Origin: Mariniphaga sp964540165
GTDB lineage: Bacteria > Bacteroidota > Bacteroidia > Bacteroidales > Prolixibacteraceae
Assembly (NCBI GenBank): GCA_964540165.1
Contig: CAZILU010000002.1
Coordinates: forward strand, 1 to 64,000
Direction: 5' to 3'
Length of the DNA: 64,000 bases
Every line of letters begins with the position of its first letter. The stretch's first letter is position 1. The notes under the pieces are model-generated. The model did no database searches. It saw only the letters and a list, made by a program, of their open reading frames with translations, and had not been told where the DNA came from. Both the position numbers and the translations under genes were made by a program. Below, one piece after another: positions 15,042 to 23,704 of this stretch.

Positions 15042-15944
15042 ATGGTGGATAAGAGAGAGGTTTTGATTTTCTGTTTTCTTCTGTTTGCGTTAAAACTATT
15101 TGCTGCCGTGGGCGATAGCACAACCATTGAAAAGAGCCTTGCACTCCGGGAAGACATAGTTTTTTTCGGTGGATTTGAAGAGAGTTACAACGATGATGCC
15201 TGGAAAAGTCGCTGGGGCATTCCCTGGGCTAACCGGTCAGATGAAAACGAAGTTGTACCAAATGGATTTCAGGGAGGGAATTCATTGCGGGTCAGTTATC
15301 CAAAAGGTGGCCTTGGCCCGCGTGAAACCGGGGGCCAGATTATGATGGTTTTCAGAAACATGGAGGGTCTGTCTGAAGGCCTGTCTGAAGGCCTGTACCA
15401 GGAGTTGTATCTGCGTTATTATGTGATGTTTGAAGAGGATTTTGATTTCAACAAGGGAGGAAAGCTTCCCGGGCTGATGGGTGGTGGTGATTCCTGGAAA
15501 CGATCGGGTGGTAACCAGCCCGATGGAACCAATGGCTGGACGCTTCGGTTTATGTGGGGAAGAGAGGGAAAACTGATTGTTTATGCCTACATCCCAAAAA
15601 GCAAAAACGGCAAATGGGGTAACGATACCTGGGGACAAAGCATCAACGGTAACTTTTCAGCCAAACCGGGCCAATGGCACTGCATTGAGCAATACGTGAA
15701 TGTAGGAACGCCGGGCAAGGACGATGGCAGGTTAACGGTCTGGATCGATGGCGAGGAGCGGGTGAACATTGATGACATGCGTTTTTGGGATGTAGAGAAT
15801 GAATATGGTTTAATCGGCGGAATATGCTTCTCCACGTTTCACGGTGGAAACACGAGAGACTGGGCCCCTCGCAGAGACTCTTATGCCCGATTCGACGGAT
15901 TTGTTGCGGCAAAGAGACGGGTGGGTGTTTTTAAAACTGAATGA
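15042..15944 (+). CDS. polysaccharide lyase, PL14-like
   Basis: 300 residues from the ATG at 15042, which starts a signal peptide (VLIFCFLLFALKLFAAVG). The body has the jelly-roll pattern of PL14/PL20-type glucuronan/alginate lyases: GGFEE, SLRVSYPKG, Y-Y-V-M-F-E-E-D-F-D-F-N-K-G-G-K-L-P-G-L, DGTNGWTLRFMW, KPGQWHCIEQYV and FSTFHGGN. It probably cleaves uronate-containing polysaccharide by beta-elimination. A 12-bp in-frame duplication gives GLSEGLSEGL near residue 110. It is divergent from the PL6 remnant, with only 260 bp between them. Confidence 0.75.
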   Translation: MVDKREVLIFCFLLFALKLFAAVGDSTTIEKSLALREDIVFFGGFEESYNDDAWKSRWGIPWANRSDENEVVPNGFQGGNSLRVSYPKGGLGPRETGGQIMMVFRNMEGLSEGLSEGLYQELYLRYYVMFEEDFDFNKGGKLPGLMGGGDSWKRSGGNQPDGTNGWTLRFMWGREGKLIVYAYIPKSKNGKWGNDTWGQSINGNFSAKPGQWHCIEQYVNVGTPGKDDGRLTVWIDGEERVNIDDMRFWDVENEYGLIGGICFSTFHGGNTRDWAPRRDSYARFDGFVAAKRRVGVFKTE

Positions 15945-16062
15945 CTTAACCCGCCGCAACAGTTACGGGTGTGGGTCGTTGAAAAGGCAGGTGTTTTAAA
16001 AATAGAATGATTTAACTTAAAAGAGTGGCTTCGGGCCACCACTTGAATGAAAAGCAGCTTTT

Positions 16063-16938
16063 TTAGCTGATCCTTTTTTTCTTCCGGTAGGCCAACGGCG
16101 TGGTACCGGTGATTGTCCGGAAGGTTTTGTTGAAACCGGAGATATTCCCGAAGCCACAGGAGAAGGCAACCTGCTGCACATTCAGGTCGGTTTCGAGCAG
16201 GTGCTGGCAGGCCTTGCCGATCCGCACCTCCTGGATCACCCGGAAGAGGCTTTTGCGCGTCCCTTTTTTGAAGAAGCGGCAGAAGGCATTTTTATTCATA
16301 TTGACCAGCGCGGCCACCGTTTCAAGGGTGATCTCCTCCTGGTAGTGCTCCATAAGATAGTCTAACACCACATTCACCCGGTGTGTGTTTGCCTGCTTCT
16401 CCTTCCGGTAGGAGATACTGGCCAGCATCCGGTACTCTTTCGACCGGCTGATGAGGTTGAGGATGTTCAGCAGGGCAATAAACCGGCTGGTATCATCCAT
16501 TTTGGGAAGCTTTACCATATTTTGATGAATCCTGTTTCTCAGCTTGCCGCTGAGCTTAATCCCAAAGGGGGCGACCTCCCGGATGAGGTGGTTGATCCGG
16601 CTCATCTCCGGCCGCTCCAAAAAGTCCCTGCCGGCAAAGTCGGGGAGAAACTTGACAACCAGGGCCTGGGCTTTCACCGGTGAATCTTTCTGCAGGAAGA
16701 GTGCATCGTTTTTCCATACATGGGGCAGGTTGCTGCCTACCAGCACCAGGTCGCCCGGACCGAAATTCTCGATGCTGTCACCCACCTGTCGCTGTCCAAA
16801 ACTCTTCAAAACCAGGGTTAACTCCAGCTCGGGGTGGTAGTGCCACGGATTGTAGAAATAGTCGTATTCCCCTCCGTCGAACTCTACCGATTGGTTTAAA
16901 CTTCCCCGTTCCCGGACCAAAATTGGTTTTAACATCAT
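16063..16938 (-). CDS. AraC-family transcriptional regulator (cupin sensor)
   Basis: 291 residues from the ATG at 16938 (the longer open frame has no conserved sequence). The N-terminal cupin has NPWHYHPELELTLVLKS and FGPGDLVLVGSNLPHVWKN, a sugar-sensor type found in Bacteroidota regulators. The C-terminal double helix-turn-helix (about 195-288) has MNKNAFCRFFKKGTRKS and VAFSCGFGNISGFNKTFR. It is divergent from the uronate block starting at 17039, with a 21-bp-period direct repeat between them. It most likely activates that block in response to a uronide. Confidence 0.9.
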   Translation of the reverse strand: MMLKPILVRERGSLNQSVEFDGGEYDYFYNPWHYHPELELTLVLKSFGQRQVGDSIENFGPGDLVLVGSNLPHVWKNDALFLQKDSPVKAQALVVKFLPDFAGRDFLERPEMSRINHLIREVAPFGIKLSGKLRNRIHQNMVKLPKMDDTSRFIALLNILNLISRSKEYRMLASISYRKEKQANTHRVNVVLDYLMEHYQEEITLETVAALVNMNKNAFCRFFKKGTRKSLFRVIQEVRIGKACQHLLETDLNVQQVAFSCGFGNISGFNKTFRTITGTTPLAYRKKKRIS

Positions 16939-16951
16939 AAAATCAAAATAA

Positions 16952-16984
16952 TTGGCTAATATCGTACAAATATTTGCTAATATC
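16952..16984 (+). promoter_or_regulatory. AraC operator: direct repeat with 21-bp period
   Basis: TTGGCTAATATC (16952-16963) and TTTGCTAATATC (16973-16984) match at 11 of 12 positions and start exactly 21 bp apart, two helical turns. This is the arrangement expected for the two helix-turn-helix units of AraC proteins. The pair ends about 26 bp before a -7-like element and lies in the divergent region between the regulator and the RraA-like gene. Confidence 0.7.
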
Positions 16985-17010
16985 TTAAAAAATATTGAAG
17001 GAATAATCCT

Positions 17011-17018
17011 CAACTTTG
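17011..17018 (+). promoter_or_regulatory. probable -7 element of uronate block A
   Basis: CAACTTTG differs by one base from TAnnTTTG and lies 20 bp before the ATG at 17039. No -33 TTG at usual spacing, which would fit an activator-dependent promoter. Confidence 0.4.
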
Positions 17019-17038
17019 TAAATATTAACTTTTTGACT

Positions 17039-17731
17039 ATGGCATTTTGGAACGATGATGAGGAGCTGTTCGGACTGGCGAAGCGGGAGTTGTTTACAGC
17101 GCTGGTGGGTGATGTACTGGACAAGATGGGATTGCTTCATCAGTTTCTGCCGGCCGGGATCAAGCCGCTGCGCAGCGATATGGTGGTGATTGGCCGGGCG
17201 ATGCCGGTACTGGAGGCCGATGTTTTTGGCGAGGCTGTGGAGGGCACCCGCAATCCGCTGATGAAGCAGCCGTTTGGGATGATGTTTGAAGCGCTGGACG
17301 ATCTGAAGGCGGGTGAGGTCTATATCTGCCACGGAGCCTCTCCCCGCTATGCCCTTTGGGGCGGGCTGATGTCGACCCGGGCGCTGTGGCTGAAGGCTGC
17401 CGGTGCCGTGGTCGATGGCTACTCACGTGACACGAATGAGATCTTGCGCCTTGACTTCCCCACGTTCTCCCTGGGCAGCTATGCCCAGGACCAGGGGCCG
17501 CGGGGGAAGGTGGTCGATTTCAGGATCCCCGTCGAGTGGGGCGGTGTTCGCATTGAACCGGGCGATATCATCTATGGCGATCGCGATGGCGTGGTGGTGG
17601 TTCCCCGGAGTGCGGTGCGGGATGCTTTTGCCGGGGCCCTGGAGAAAGCCCGCGGGGAGAAGCTGGTGCTCAAAGCGCTTCAAAACGGCTTGAGCAGCGT
17701 GGAGGCTTTTCGTAACTTTGGCATTATGTAA
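17039..17731 (+). CDS. RraA-like / HMG-CHA aldolase-family protein
   Basis: 230 residues from the ATG at 17039. It shows the RraA fold signatures: L-V-G-D-V-L-D-K-M-G, G-R-A-M-P, the glycine loop WGGLMSTRALWLKAAG and A-V-V-D-G-Y-S-R-D. Aldolase members use an Arg near the GGL-x4 loop and the Asp of DG-x-x-R-D. Members with these residues cleave 4-hydroxy-2-oxo acids to pyruvate plus a carbonyl compound. As the first gene of a uronate block it may act as a non-phosphorylating aldolase for a 2-keto-3-deoxy acid, which is inference. The real RNase E regulator function is unlikely here. Spacing to the next gene is 15 bp. Confidence 0.8.
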   Translation: MAFWNDDEELFGLAKRELFTALVGDVLDKMGLLHQFLPAGIKPLRSDMVVIGRAMPVLEADVFGEAVEGTRNPLMKQPFGMMFEALDDLKAGEVYICHGASPRYALWGGLMSTRALWLKAAGAVVDGYSRDTNEILRLDFPTFSLGSYAQDQGPRGKVVDFRIPVEWGGVRIEPGDIIYGDRDGVVVVPRSAVRDAFAGALEKARGEKLVLKALQNGLSSVEAFRNFGIM

Positions 17732-17746
17732 CTTAATTCTAATAAG

Positions 17747-18925
17747 ATGAAGCTGATTATTACCGGAATTTTTTTGATTTTTTGCCTGATGGCCGGCTCC
17801 CGGCCGCCGATGGACCCGTCGTCGGTGAAGGAGGCTATGGAGCGGGCAAACCGCTACCGGCTGGAGAATCCCTGGAAGGTGTTCGATAACAACTGGATCC
17901 GCGGAACCTGGTACACGGGCGTGATGGCCTGCTACCAGGCTACCGGCGACCGGTCCTTTTTAGCGCAGTGCAATGCCTTAGGCGATGCCATGAAGTGGGA
18001 AACACCCACCCTCACGCCGGTGCACAACGCCAGCGGAGTGAACCTGCTCACCCTGGGACAGACCTGGCTGGAGAGCTATATGGTGAAGAGAAAGCGCTAC
18101 AAGATTGAACCGGTTATCCGCAACCTGGAGGATCCCGCCGGCAGAAATCCGGTCTCCAATCCGTTAGCGTGGTACTTCGAGGGGGGCAGGCGCTATGTCG
18201 ACGGGCTATTTACCGGTCCGCCCGCCCTGGCCATGCTCTACCATATTACCCGCGATGAGAAGTACCTGCAATGGATGGATGCCTGTTTCTGGGATGTTTA
18301 CGGGAAGCTTTACGATCGCGAAGAGGGACTCTTCTACCGGGATATCCGCTGGATACCCGGATATGACGGAGACCCCGGCAGCTACCTGCGGCCCGATTCA
18401 ATCCCCTATGAGGAGGCACGAAAATCGTACGTCTATCAAGCCACCAAAGCGGGGAATAAGGTGATCTGGTCGAGGGGCAACGGATGGGCAATGGCCGGCG
18501 TGGCGCGGATCCTGAAGTACCTGCCGGAAAAGCACGGCAACTACGACCGGTACATCGCGCTCTTCAGGCGGATGGCGGCCGAACTGAAAGATCGCCAGCA
18601 ACCCGACGGATTCTGGTACCCGAACCTGGCCGACCCGAACGACTACGGGACACCGGAGAGCAGCGGCACCGGCTTCTTTACCTATGCGCTGGCCTGGGGC
18701 ATCAACAACGGAATACTGGCACGGGAAGATTACTACCCCGTGGTGGAGAGCGCATGGAGAGCCCTCTACGATGCCTTAGATGCGGAGGGAAAGGTGCGTT
18801 GGGGACAACTGGTCGGCGCCGCTCCATATAAGATATTGGAGGAGGATTCCCATGAGTTTGTCACGGGGACCTTCCTGTTAGCCGCCAGTGAAGTGTACCG
18901 CCTGGTATCTGCATCGCCCCGCTGA
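17747..18925 (+). CDS. GH88/GH105-type unsaturated uronyl hydrolase
   Basis: 392 residues with a signal peptide (about 1-17). The (alpha/alpha)6-barrel family is recognised from the spaced D-x-x-F motifs and from WSRGNGWAMAG (about residues 245-255) and ESSGTGFFTYALAWGINNG (about 303-321), both typical of GH105 proteins. These enzymes hydrate the 4,5-unsaturated uronic acid left at the non-reducing end by lyases, freeing a keto sugar. It therefore links the polysaccharide lyases in this window to the cytoplasmic or periplasmic uronate pathway. Second gene of block A. Confidence 0.85.
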   Translation: MKLIITGIFLIFCLMAGSRPPMDPSSVKEAMERANRYRLENPWKVFDNNWIRGTWYTGVMACYQATGDRSFLAQCNALGDAMKWETPTLTPVHNASGVNLLTLGQTWLESYMVKRKRYKIEPVIRNLEDPAGRNPVSNPLAWYFEGGRRYVDGLFTGPPALAMLYHITRDEKYLQWMDACFWDVYGKLYDREEGLFYRDIRWIPGYDGDPGSYLRPDSIPYEEARKSYVYQATKAGNKVIWSRGNGWAMAGVARILKYLPEKHGNYDRYIALFRRMAAELKDRQQPDGFWYPNLADPNDYGTPESSGTGFFTYALAWGINNGILAREDYYPVVESAWRALYDALDAEGKVRWGQLVGAAPYKILEEDSHEFVTGTFLLAASEVYRLVSASPR

Positions 18926-19003
18926 CGAAGAGTGGCTGATGTTCGGGGCTCCCTGGTTACCATAGTGATGCCATCGTACAGACGGATGACCGGCAAACAT
19001 GAC

Positions 19004-19138
19004 TGGCAGGGCACGGATGCAGTGAAACCGGTGGCAGACAATCTTAAATGCCAGGGTATGGCCGCAGTGAAACCAGGTGGCCGGGAACTTTTACTGCCAG
19101 GGTGTTGTTGCCGCGTAGCCGTGGTTAGCGGTTAAGCA
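19004..19138. repeat. three imperfect tandem repeats, 45-46 bp
   Basis: Between the GH105 and GH28 genes, units beginning TGGCAGGG (19004), TGCCAGGG (19049) and TGCCAGGG (19095) continue similarly (GCAGTGAAACC in the first two). The spacings are 45 and 46 bp and the third unit is more diverged. A 67-codon frame crosses them but looks like no known protein. Function unknown. Confidence 0.5.
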
Positions 19139-19198
19139 GGAGTGTCGGGGTATTTCTTTGATGTTGAGATGATTAATAATTGTAAAACATCTATCGTT

Positions 19199-19891
19199 AT
19201 GCGTTTTAACCGGTTTCAGATGACTCTCTTTCTATTTTTGTTGTCAGGATTCCTGCCGTTTGCGGGATGTACATCCGGTAAGCTCAATTTTGAAGGGGCT
19301 GAACGCATTGTTCAGGGCATTCAGCCAACGGATTTTCCGGCCGATACGTTTCGCGTGACCGCCTTTGGGGCGATTGGCGACGGGATGGCCGACGACCGCC
19401 GGGCGATCCTCGATGCCATCGACGCCTGCTCTGAAAGCGGAGGCGGTGTGGTGCTGTTAACCCGGGGGAGCTTCTTCAGCAGAGGCCCCATCTCGCTGAA
19501 GAGCCATGTAAATCTCCACCTGGCCAGCGGGGCTACCCTCCGGTTCAGTGCCGAACCGGCCGATTTCCTGCCGCCGGTATTTACCCGGTGGGAGGGCGTT
19601 GAGATCTTTAACTACTCACCCATGATCTACTTCACCAACAGCTACCACAGCTACCGGGGCGGCAATGCACCGACCGCGTTTCACCATATTTTTCTGGAGA
19701 ATATCCGGTGCAACTTTGCAGCGAATGTGATTCAGCTGCAGGGCCTGGAGGAGATGCCGCTGCACGATATCTATATCGACGGGGTGACGGTTCAGCAGGC
19801 TGACCGGATATTCAGTAAAAAGGAGTTCTTCCACGATGTTTTCCTGAAGGAGGTGTATGTGACCGGATCAAGAATTGAAATAACAGAATAG
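19199..19891 (+). pseudogene. GH28 polygalacturonase-like lipoprotein with deleted catalytic core
   Basis: 230 residues from the ATG at 19199. Lipoprotein signal with SGFLPFAGC, then a normal GH28 N-terminus: FRVTAFGAIGDGMADDRRAI, GGGVVLL, G-P-I-S-L-K-S-H-V-N-L-H-L. After NYSPMIYF the sequence jumps without frame loss to the distal part: YRGG, FHHIFLENIRC, PLHDIYIDGVTV, ADRIFSKKEF. The family is normally about 450-500 residues, and the missing middle holds the catalytic Asp motifs (NTD, DD, GHG). It is therefore an in-frame internal deletion or a catalytically dead derivative. The intact frame and signal leave open a binding role. Confidence 0.75.
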
Positions 19892-19906
19892 CGTTATGTT
19901 TAAAAT

Positions 19907-21040
19907 ATGAGTAAAAAAGTATTTGACCTGGCAAAGAGCGATGCCCAGGCTACCCGGGTGGAACCGTTGAAGGTACGCGATTTTAATATCGAGGGTTACC
20001 ACGACTATACCGCGGAGCTTACCAGCCGGTGCCGGAATTTTCAGTTGTCGGGATCGGGGGTTTTGGTTTATCGCCGCATGCGGGTGGCCGAGGTCTTTTC
20101 CTTTGGATGCCGCGATATGAAGCAGTCGCTCGAGTGGCAGTTAGGCGCTCTTCAGAAGAGCATGGATTATGAAGCCGATGTTCCCAATTTTCTGGAGCCG
20201 TGGTACGGGATCGGCGTTATTGGTGCCGCTTTCGGCCTCGAATATATCTGGAACCCCGGGCAGGCGCCGGCGGTGAAACCGGCGTTTCAAACGATCGATG
20301 AGGCGCTGGCGTTTGACTATAGGCCGGTGAAGGAGACCGCCGTGGGGCGGCACTCCCTGGCGATAATCGAGTACTTCCTCGACCAGACCAAAGGGAAGGT
20401 GCCCATGTCGATGGGCGATATCCAGTCGCCTTTCAACAATGCCACCTACGTGGTGGATACCAGTAATTTCCTGATATCAATGATCCTGGAGCCGGAGAAG
20501 GTGCTGGCGTTTCTGGACCTGTTGGCGGATCTGGAGATCGACTTCTACCGTGAGCAGGAGCGGCTGATCGGGGATGCCCTCGTGCGTCCCGGTCACGGCT
20601 TTGCATCTTCTCATGTTTTTAAGGGATTCGGGATGAGCGACGATAACGTGGTGATGGTGGATGAGGAGAGCTATCTGAATTATGTGAGGCCCTCGTTTGT
20701 GAAGCTGGGTAGCGCCTTTGGCGGACCCGTGCACCACTCGTGCGGGAACTTCTCCGACAAGACGCGGATGTTGCTGAAGTTAGAGGGACTGAAGATGTCC
20801 GATGCTGCTTTTACGCCCGAGACCGACCCCGCTCCCAATCTGCCGGCCCCTTTTGCCGATACCCTGGCCGGCACCGGAATCGTACTCAATGCCCGCATGG
20901 TGGGCGATCCTGCCGTAGTGGAGGAGACCACCCGCGCGCTTTGGCGACCCAACCTGAAACTGCTGGCCGTTACCTACTCTTCCACACCGGAGGAGCAGCG
21001 GGAGGCCTACCATATCATTCATTCCATCTGTAACCAATAA
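19907..21040 (+). CDS. uroporphyrinogen-decarboxylase-fold methyltransferase-like protein
   Basis: 377 residues, no signal peptide, so cytoplasmic. The TIM barrel of the URO-D/MtaA/CmuA superfamily is seen from KVPMSMGDIQSPFNNAT, the E-x-x-x-N-Y-V-R-P stretch and the zinc-ligand-like H-H-S-C-G-N (about residue 285). True HemE is unlikely: the location is a glycan block and the active-site N-terminal Arg motifs are absent. In this superfamily the Zn-binding members move methyl groups between corrinoid proteins and thiols. No corrinoid-binding protein is in the window. Substrate unknown. It starts 15 bp after the GH28 remnant. Confidence 0.7.
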   Translation: MSKKVFDLAKSDAQATRVEPLKVRDFNIEGYHDYTAELTSRCRNFQLSGSGVLVYRRMRVAEVFSFGCRDMKQSLEWQLGALQKSMDYEADVPNFLEPWYGIGVIGAAFGLEYIWNPGQAPAVKPAFQTIDEALAFDYRPVKETAVGRHSLAIIEYFLDQTKGKVPMSMGDIQSPFNNATYVVDTSNFLISMILEPEKVLAFLDLLADLEIDFYREQERLIGDALVRPGHGFASSHVFKGFGMSDDNVVMVDEESYLNYVRPSFVKLGSAFGGPVHHSCGNFSDKTRMLLKLEGLKMSDAAFTPETDPAPNLPAPFADTLAGTGIVLNARMVGDPAVVEETTRALWRPNLKLLAVTYSSTPEEQREAYHIIHSICNQ

Positions 21041-21052
21041 TAAGCTTTACCT

Positions 21053-23608
21053 ATGAAACTTAGATTTTCACTTTTTCTTCTATCGGTGTTGACATTTTGG
21101 GGCTGTTCACAACCGGAAAGAACATACATTGTCACCGGTAACGAGGAGTCTTTGGCTCCTGTTGCCGGCGAATTAGCCGGATATCTGTCGGCGACCTATC
21201 CAAAGGAACTTTTTGAAGTGGTTAGTCAACCGGTGGATGACGGGAGGAATATCCTTCTGCAGACCGGGGAGATGGCCGGTGTCGTTAACGAGGAGGCATA
21301 CCGGGTGGCCGGCGGGGGGAATACCCTGGTCATCGGTGGTCCGACACCCCGGGCAGTGGCTTATGGGGCGTATGCACTGTTACGGGAGCTGGGCTGGGAC
21401 TTCTACCTCTCCTTTGAGGTGCCTCCTCACCAGCCGAAGCCCCTCGATTTCGACCGGATAGCGTTGGAAAATGAGCCGTTGCAGGAGCGACGGATTCTCT
21501 TTAACTGGCACAACTTTATTACCGGCTGCACGGGTTGGGACTATCCCCAGTGGGAGGAGTGGATCGACAACGGGCTTAAAACCGGCTATAACACGGTGAT
21601 GGTTCATGCTTACGGGAACAATCCCATGCACTCGTTTACCTTTAACGGGGAGACCAAGCCTTCGGGCTATCTGACCACCACCCAGAAGGGTCGCGACTGG
21701 GGGGCTCAGCATGTGAATGATGTCAGGCGGTTGCAGGGAGGTTCCCTCTTTGCCGGCTTTGAGTTTGGCTCTGAGGCGGCCAAAGTACCCGAAGAGCAGC
21801 GGGTAGAAGCGGCGACAAAGCTCATGCAGCGGGTGTTTCGGCATGCTGCCGAAAAGCAAATGGAGGTCTGTTTTGCGCTGGATGTCGATACCTGGATGGC
21901 TAATCCGCAAAACATCATCCACACCCTGCCGGCAGACGCCCTGGTTGAGGTTGGCGGCTTTCAGACGGTCAACCCCGATCACCCGGCGGGGCGTGCTTAC
22001 TACAAGGCGCAACTGACACAACTGCTGGCTGACTACCCCGAAATCACCGTGCTGGCGGCGTGGATGCGAACCCCGGCCCTGAAGCCGGTGGCAAACACGG
22101 TCTGGCTTCTGCACAATGCTGCTACACTGCCCGATGCCTGGAAGCAGGAGTTCCGGGAGCTGATAAGGCAACACCCCGAACTGAGCGAAGAGGCTCCCTA
22201 TCCCGGAATTTTTGCCGTATCCAAAATCGTCCGCGCCTTCCGGGAGATCCTGGATGAGATCAATCCCGCCATTGAACTGACCCTGGGATCGTGGAGGCTC
22301 TACTATCCGAAACAGTCGGATCTGATTATGCCGGATTATTGCGGCTTTATGCCCCTCGATTATGAAACGGTTTTTAATCAGCCGCAGGTGATTGAGGAGC
22401 TCGCGCAAACGGGAGCCCATCGGAAGCTATACCCGATCGTTTGGGCTCACCACGACGACCACCGCTACATCGGTCGTCCGTACCTGCCCTATGAAAATTT
22501 TAACCGGCTGCTGAACCAGGCCAATGCCGGAGGGTTTGGCATCATTCACTGGACCACCCATCCCCTCGATCTCTTTTTCAATAATTACAATAACCAGGTG
22601 TGGCAGCAGACCGCCGATGAGCCGGTGGAGCGCTCTGTCGGGCGGTTTGTCAACGCGCTTCTGAAGTCAGACGATAAAAACCTGCACGACTATTTTCGCC
22701 GGTGGTATGTTGAAGCGCCGATGTTCGGCCGGGAGACCTCCAACTTCTTTATGAGCCTGAATGAGGATTACCACCTGGATGGTTACGGCTCTTCGGAAGC
22801 GGTGGTTGAGAAGGCAGTGCAGCGCCTTGCCCTACTGGAGGCTGTCGAACCACAGTCGCTCACGGCCGAAGGGTTGCGGCACTACCGGTACCAGGTGGGT
22901 ATGGAGCGGTTTATCATCGCGTTTTTTGAAAATCACCATTTAGGCGTTCAGGCTGCCCGGGCGTTGTCGGAGGGTAAGCGCGATGAGGCGGCGGCGCTGG
23001 TTCAGAAAACCGATCCTGCCAGTGCTGTGGAGCATTTTGCACAAACGATTCGTGAATATGGGGCAACGCGCGGCGAAGAGGGGTTGCTTATCTCTCTGAA
23101 TCTGCGATGGCTCCCCGACTATATCGACCTTCGGCAGCAGGCTGGCCTGGAGCCGCTGCGCATCCATTTTCAGCCCACCTCGCACGATCCGCTGGCCCAG
23201 GGAAAGGGCACCAACACCTTTTTTGTGGATGATGAGCGAAAGGTGTGGCTTTCGTTGGGTGAGGCGGAGCTGAACTGCCCTGCCGGAGCTTCCGGTTCGC
23301 TGCCCCTTGCCCGGATTACCGACAGCTGGCTGGTGGCAGACAAGCCGTGCACCGTTCCTTTAAAGACCATGCGCGGAAAAGAGCTGCCGCCGGCTGAGTA
23401 TGAGATCACCCTCTTTTTTGCCGGCACGGCGGGCGACTGTCAGATCCGGATCGTGGAAGATGAGAAACAAATCGCTGATTTCCCTGTTTCAAAGGGTGTA
23501 GCGATGGCAACAGGCCGGTTCCGCTCCGAAGGAGGCCGGTTATCCGTTGAGCTGCTGCCCGGTGAGGCTGCGGTTCAAATAGCCGGGCTGATCGTTGATC
23601 CGGTTTGA
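21053..23608 (+). CDS. GH67-like (alpha-glucuronidase-related) surface lipoprotein
   Basis: 851 residues with a lipoprotein signal (LSVLTFWGCS, Cys18). Residues about 25-130 form the N-terminal domain shared by GH67 alpha-glucuronidases and hexosaminidases, with ILLQTGE and the A-V-A-Y-G-A-Y-A-L-L-R-E-L-G-W-D-F-Y segment. A TIM-barrel-like middle follows (ILFNWHNFITGC, GYNTVMVHAYG, IPIVWAHHDDHRY-type region), then a helical part and a C-terminal beta domain. Removal of (4-O-methyl)glucuronic acid side groups would fit the block, but the catalytic carboxylates are not identified with certainty. It starts 12 bp after the URO-D-like gene. Confidence 0.6.
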   Translation: MKLRFSLFLLSVLTFWGCSQPERTYIVTGNEESLAPVAGELAGYLSATYPKELFEVVSQPVDDGRNILLQTGEMAGVVNEEAYRVAGGGNTLVIGGPTPRAVAYGAYALLRELGWDFYLSFEVPPHQPKPLDFDRIALENEPLQERRILFNWHNFITGCTGWDYPQWEEWIDNGLKTGYNTVMVHAYGNNPMHSFTFNGETKPSGYLTTTQKGRDWGAQHVNDVRRLQGGSLFAGFEFGSEAAKVPEEQRVEAATKLMQRVFRHAAEKQMEVCFALDVDTWMANPQNIIHTLPADALVEVGGFQTVNPDHPAGRAYYKAQLTQLLADYPEITVLAAWMRTPALKPVANTVWLLHNAATLPDAWKQEFRELIRQHPELSEEAPYPGIFAVSKIVRAFREILDEINPAIELTLGSWRLYYPKQSDLIMPDYCGFMPLDYETVFNQPQVIEELAQTGAHRKLYPIVWAHHDDHRYIGRPYLPYENFNRLLNQANAGGFGIIHWTTHPLDLFFNNYNNQVWQQTADEPVERSVGRFVNALLKSDDKNLHDYFRRWYVEAPMFGRETSNFFMSLNEDYHLDGYGSSEAVVEKAVQRLALLEAVEPQSLTAEGLRHYRYQVGMERFIIAFFENHHLGVQAARALSEGKRDEAAALVQKTDPASAVEHFAQTIREYGATRGEEGLLISLNLRWLPDYIDLRQQAGLEPLRIHFQPTSHDPLAQGKGTNTFFVDDERKVWLSLGEAELNCPAGASGSLPLARITDSWLVADKPCTVPLKTMRGKELPPAEYEITLFFAGTAGDCQIRIVEDEKQIADFPVSKGVAMATGRFRSEGGRLSVELLPGEAAVQIAGLIVDPV

Positions 23609-23704
23609 GATCTGGAGTGGTTCTTTTAGTTAATCAGAAATACGACTTGATCTGTTTATAAATTTTATCAGTCGTTCATTACATTAATCAAAAATAGTAC
23701 GCGT

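Noticed and set aside
18932..19135. 67-codon ORF over the tandem repeats
   Set aside because: Translation shows no signal, domain or likely start context; listed as a DNA repeat instead.
19907..21040. Heme-synthesis HemE (uroporphyrinogen decarboxylase)
   Set aside because: The gene lies inside a glycan block and lacks the HemE N-terminal substrate motif; it has an MtaA-like HxC site instead.
21380..22420. Minus-strand ORF of 346 codons
   Set aside because: Antisense to the GH67-like gene, composition atypical, no domain.
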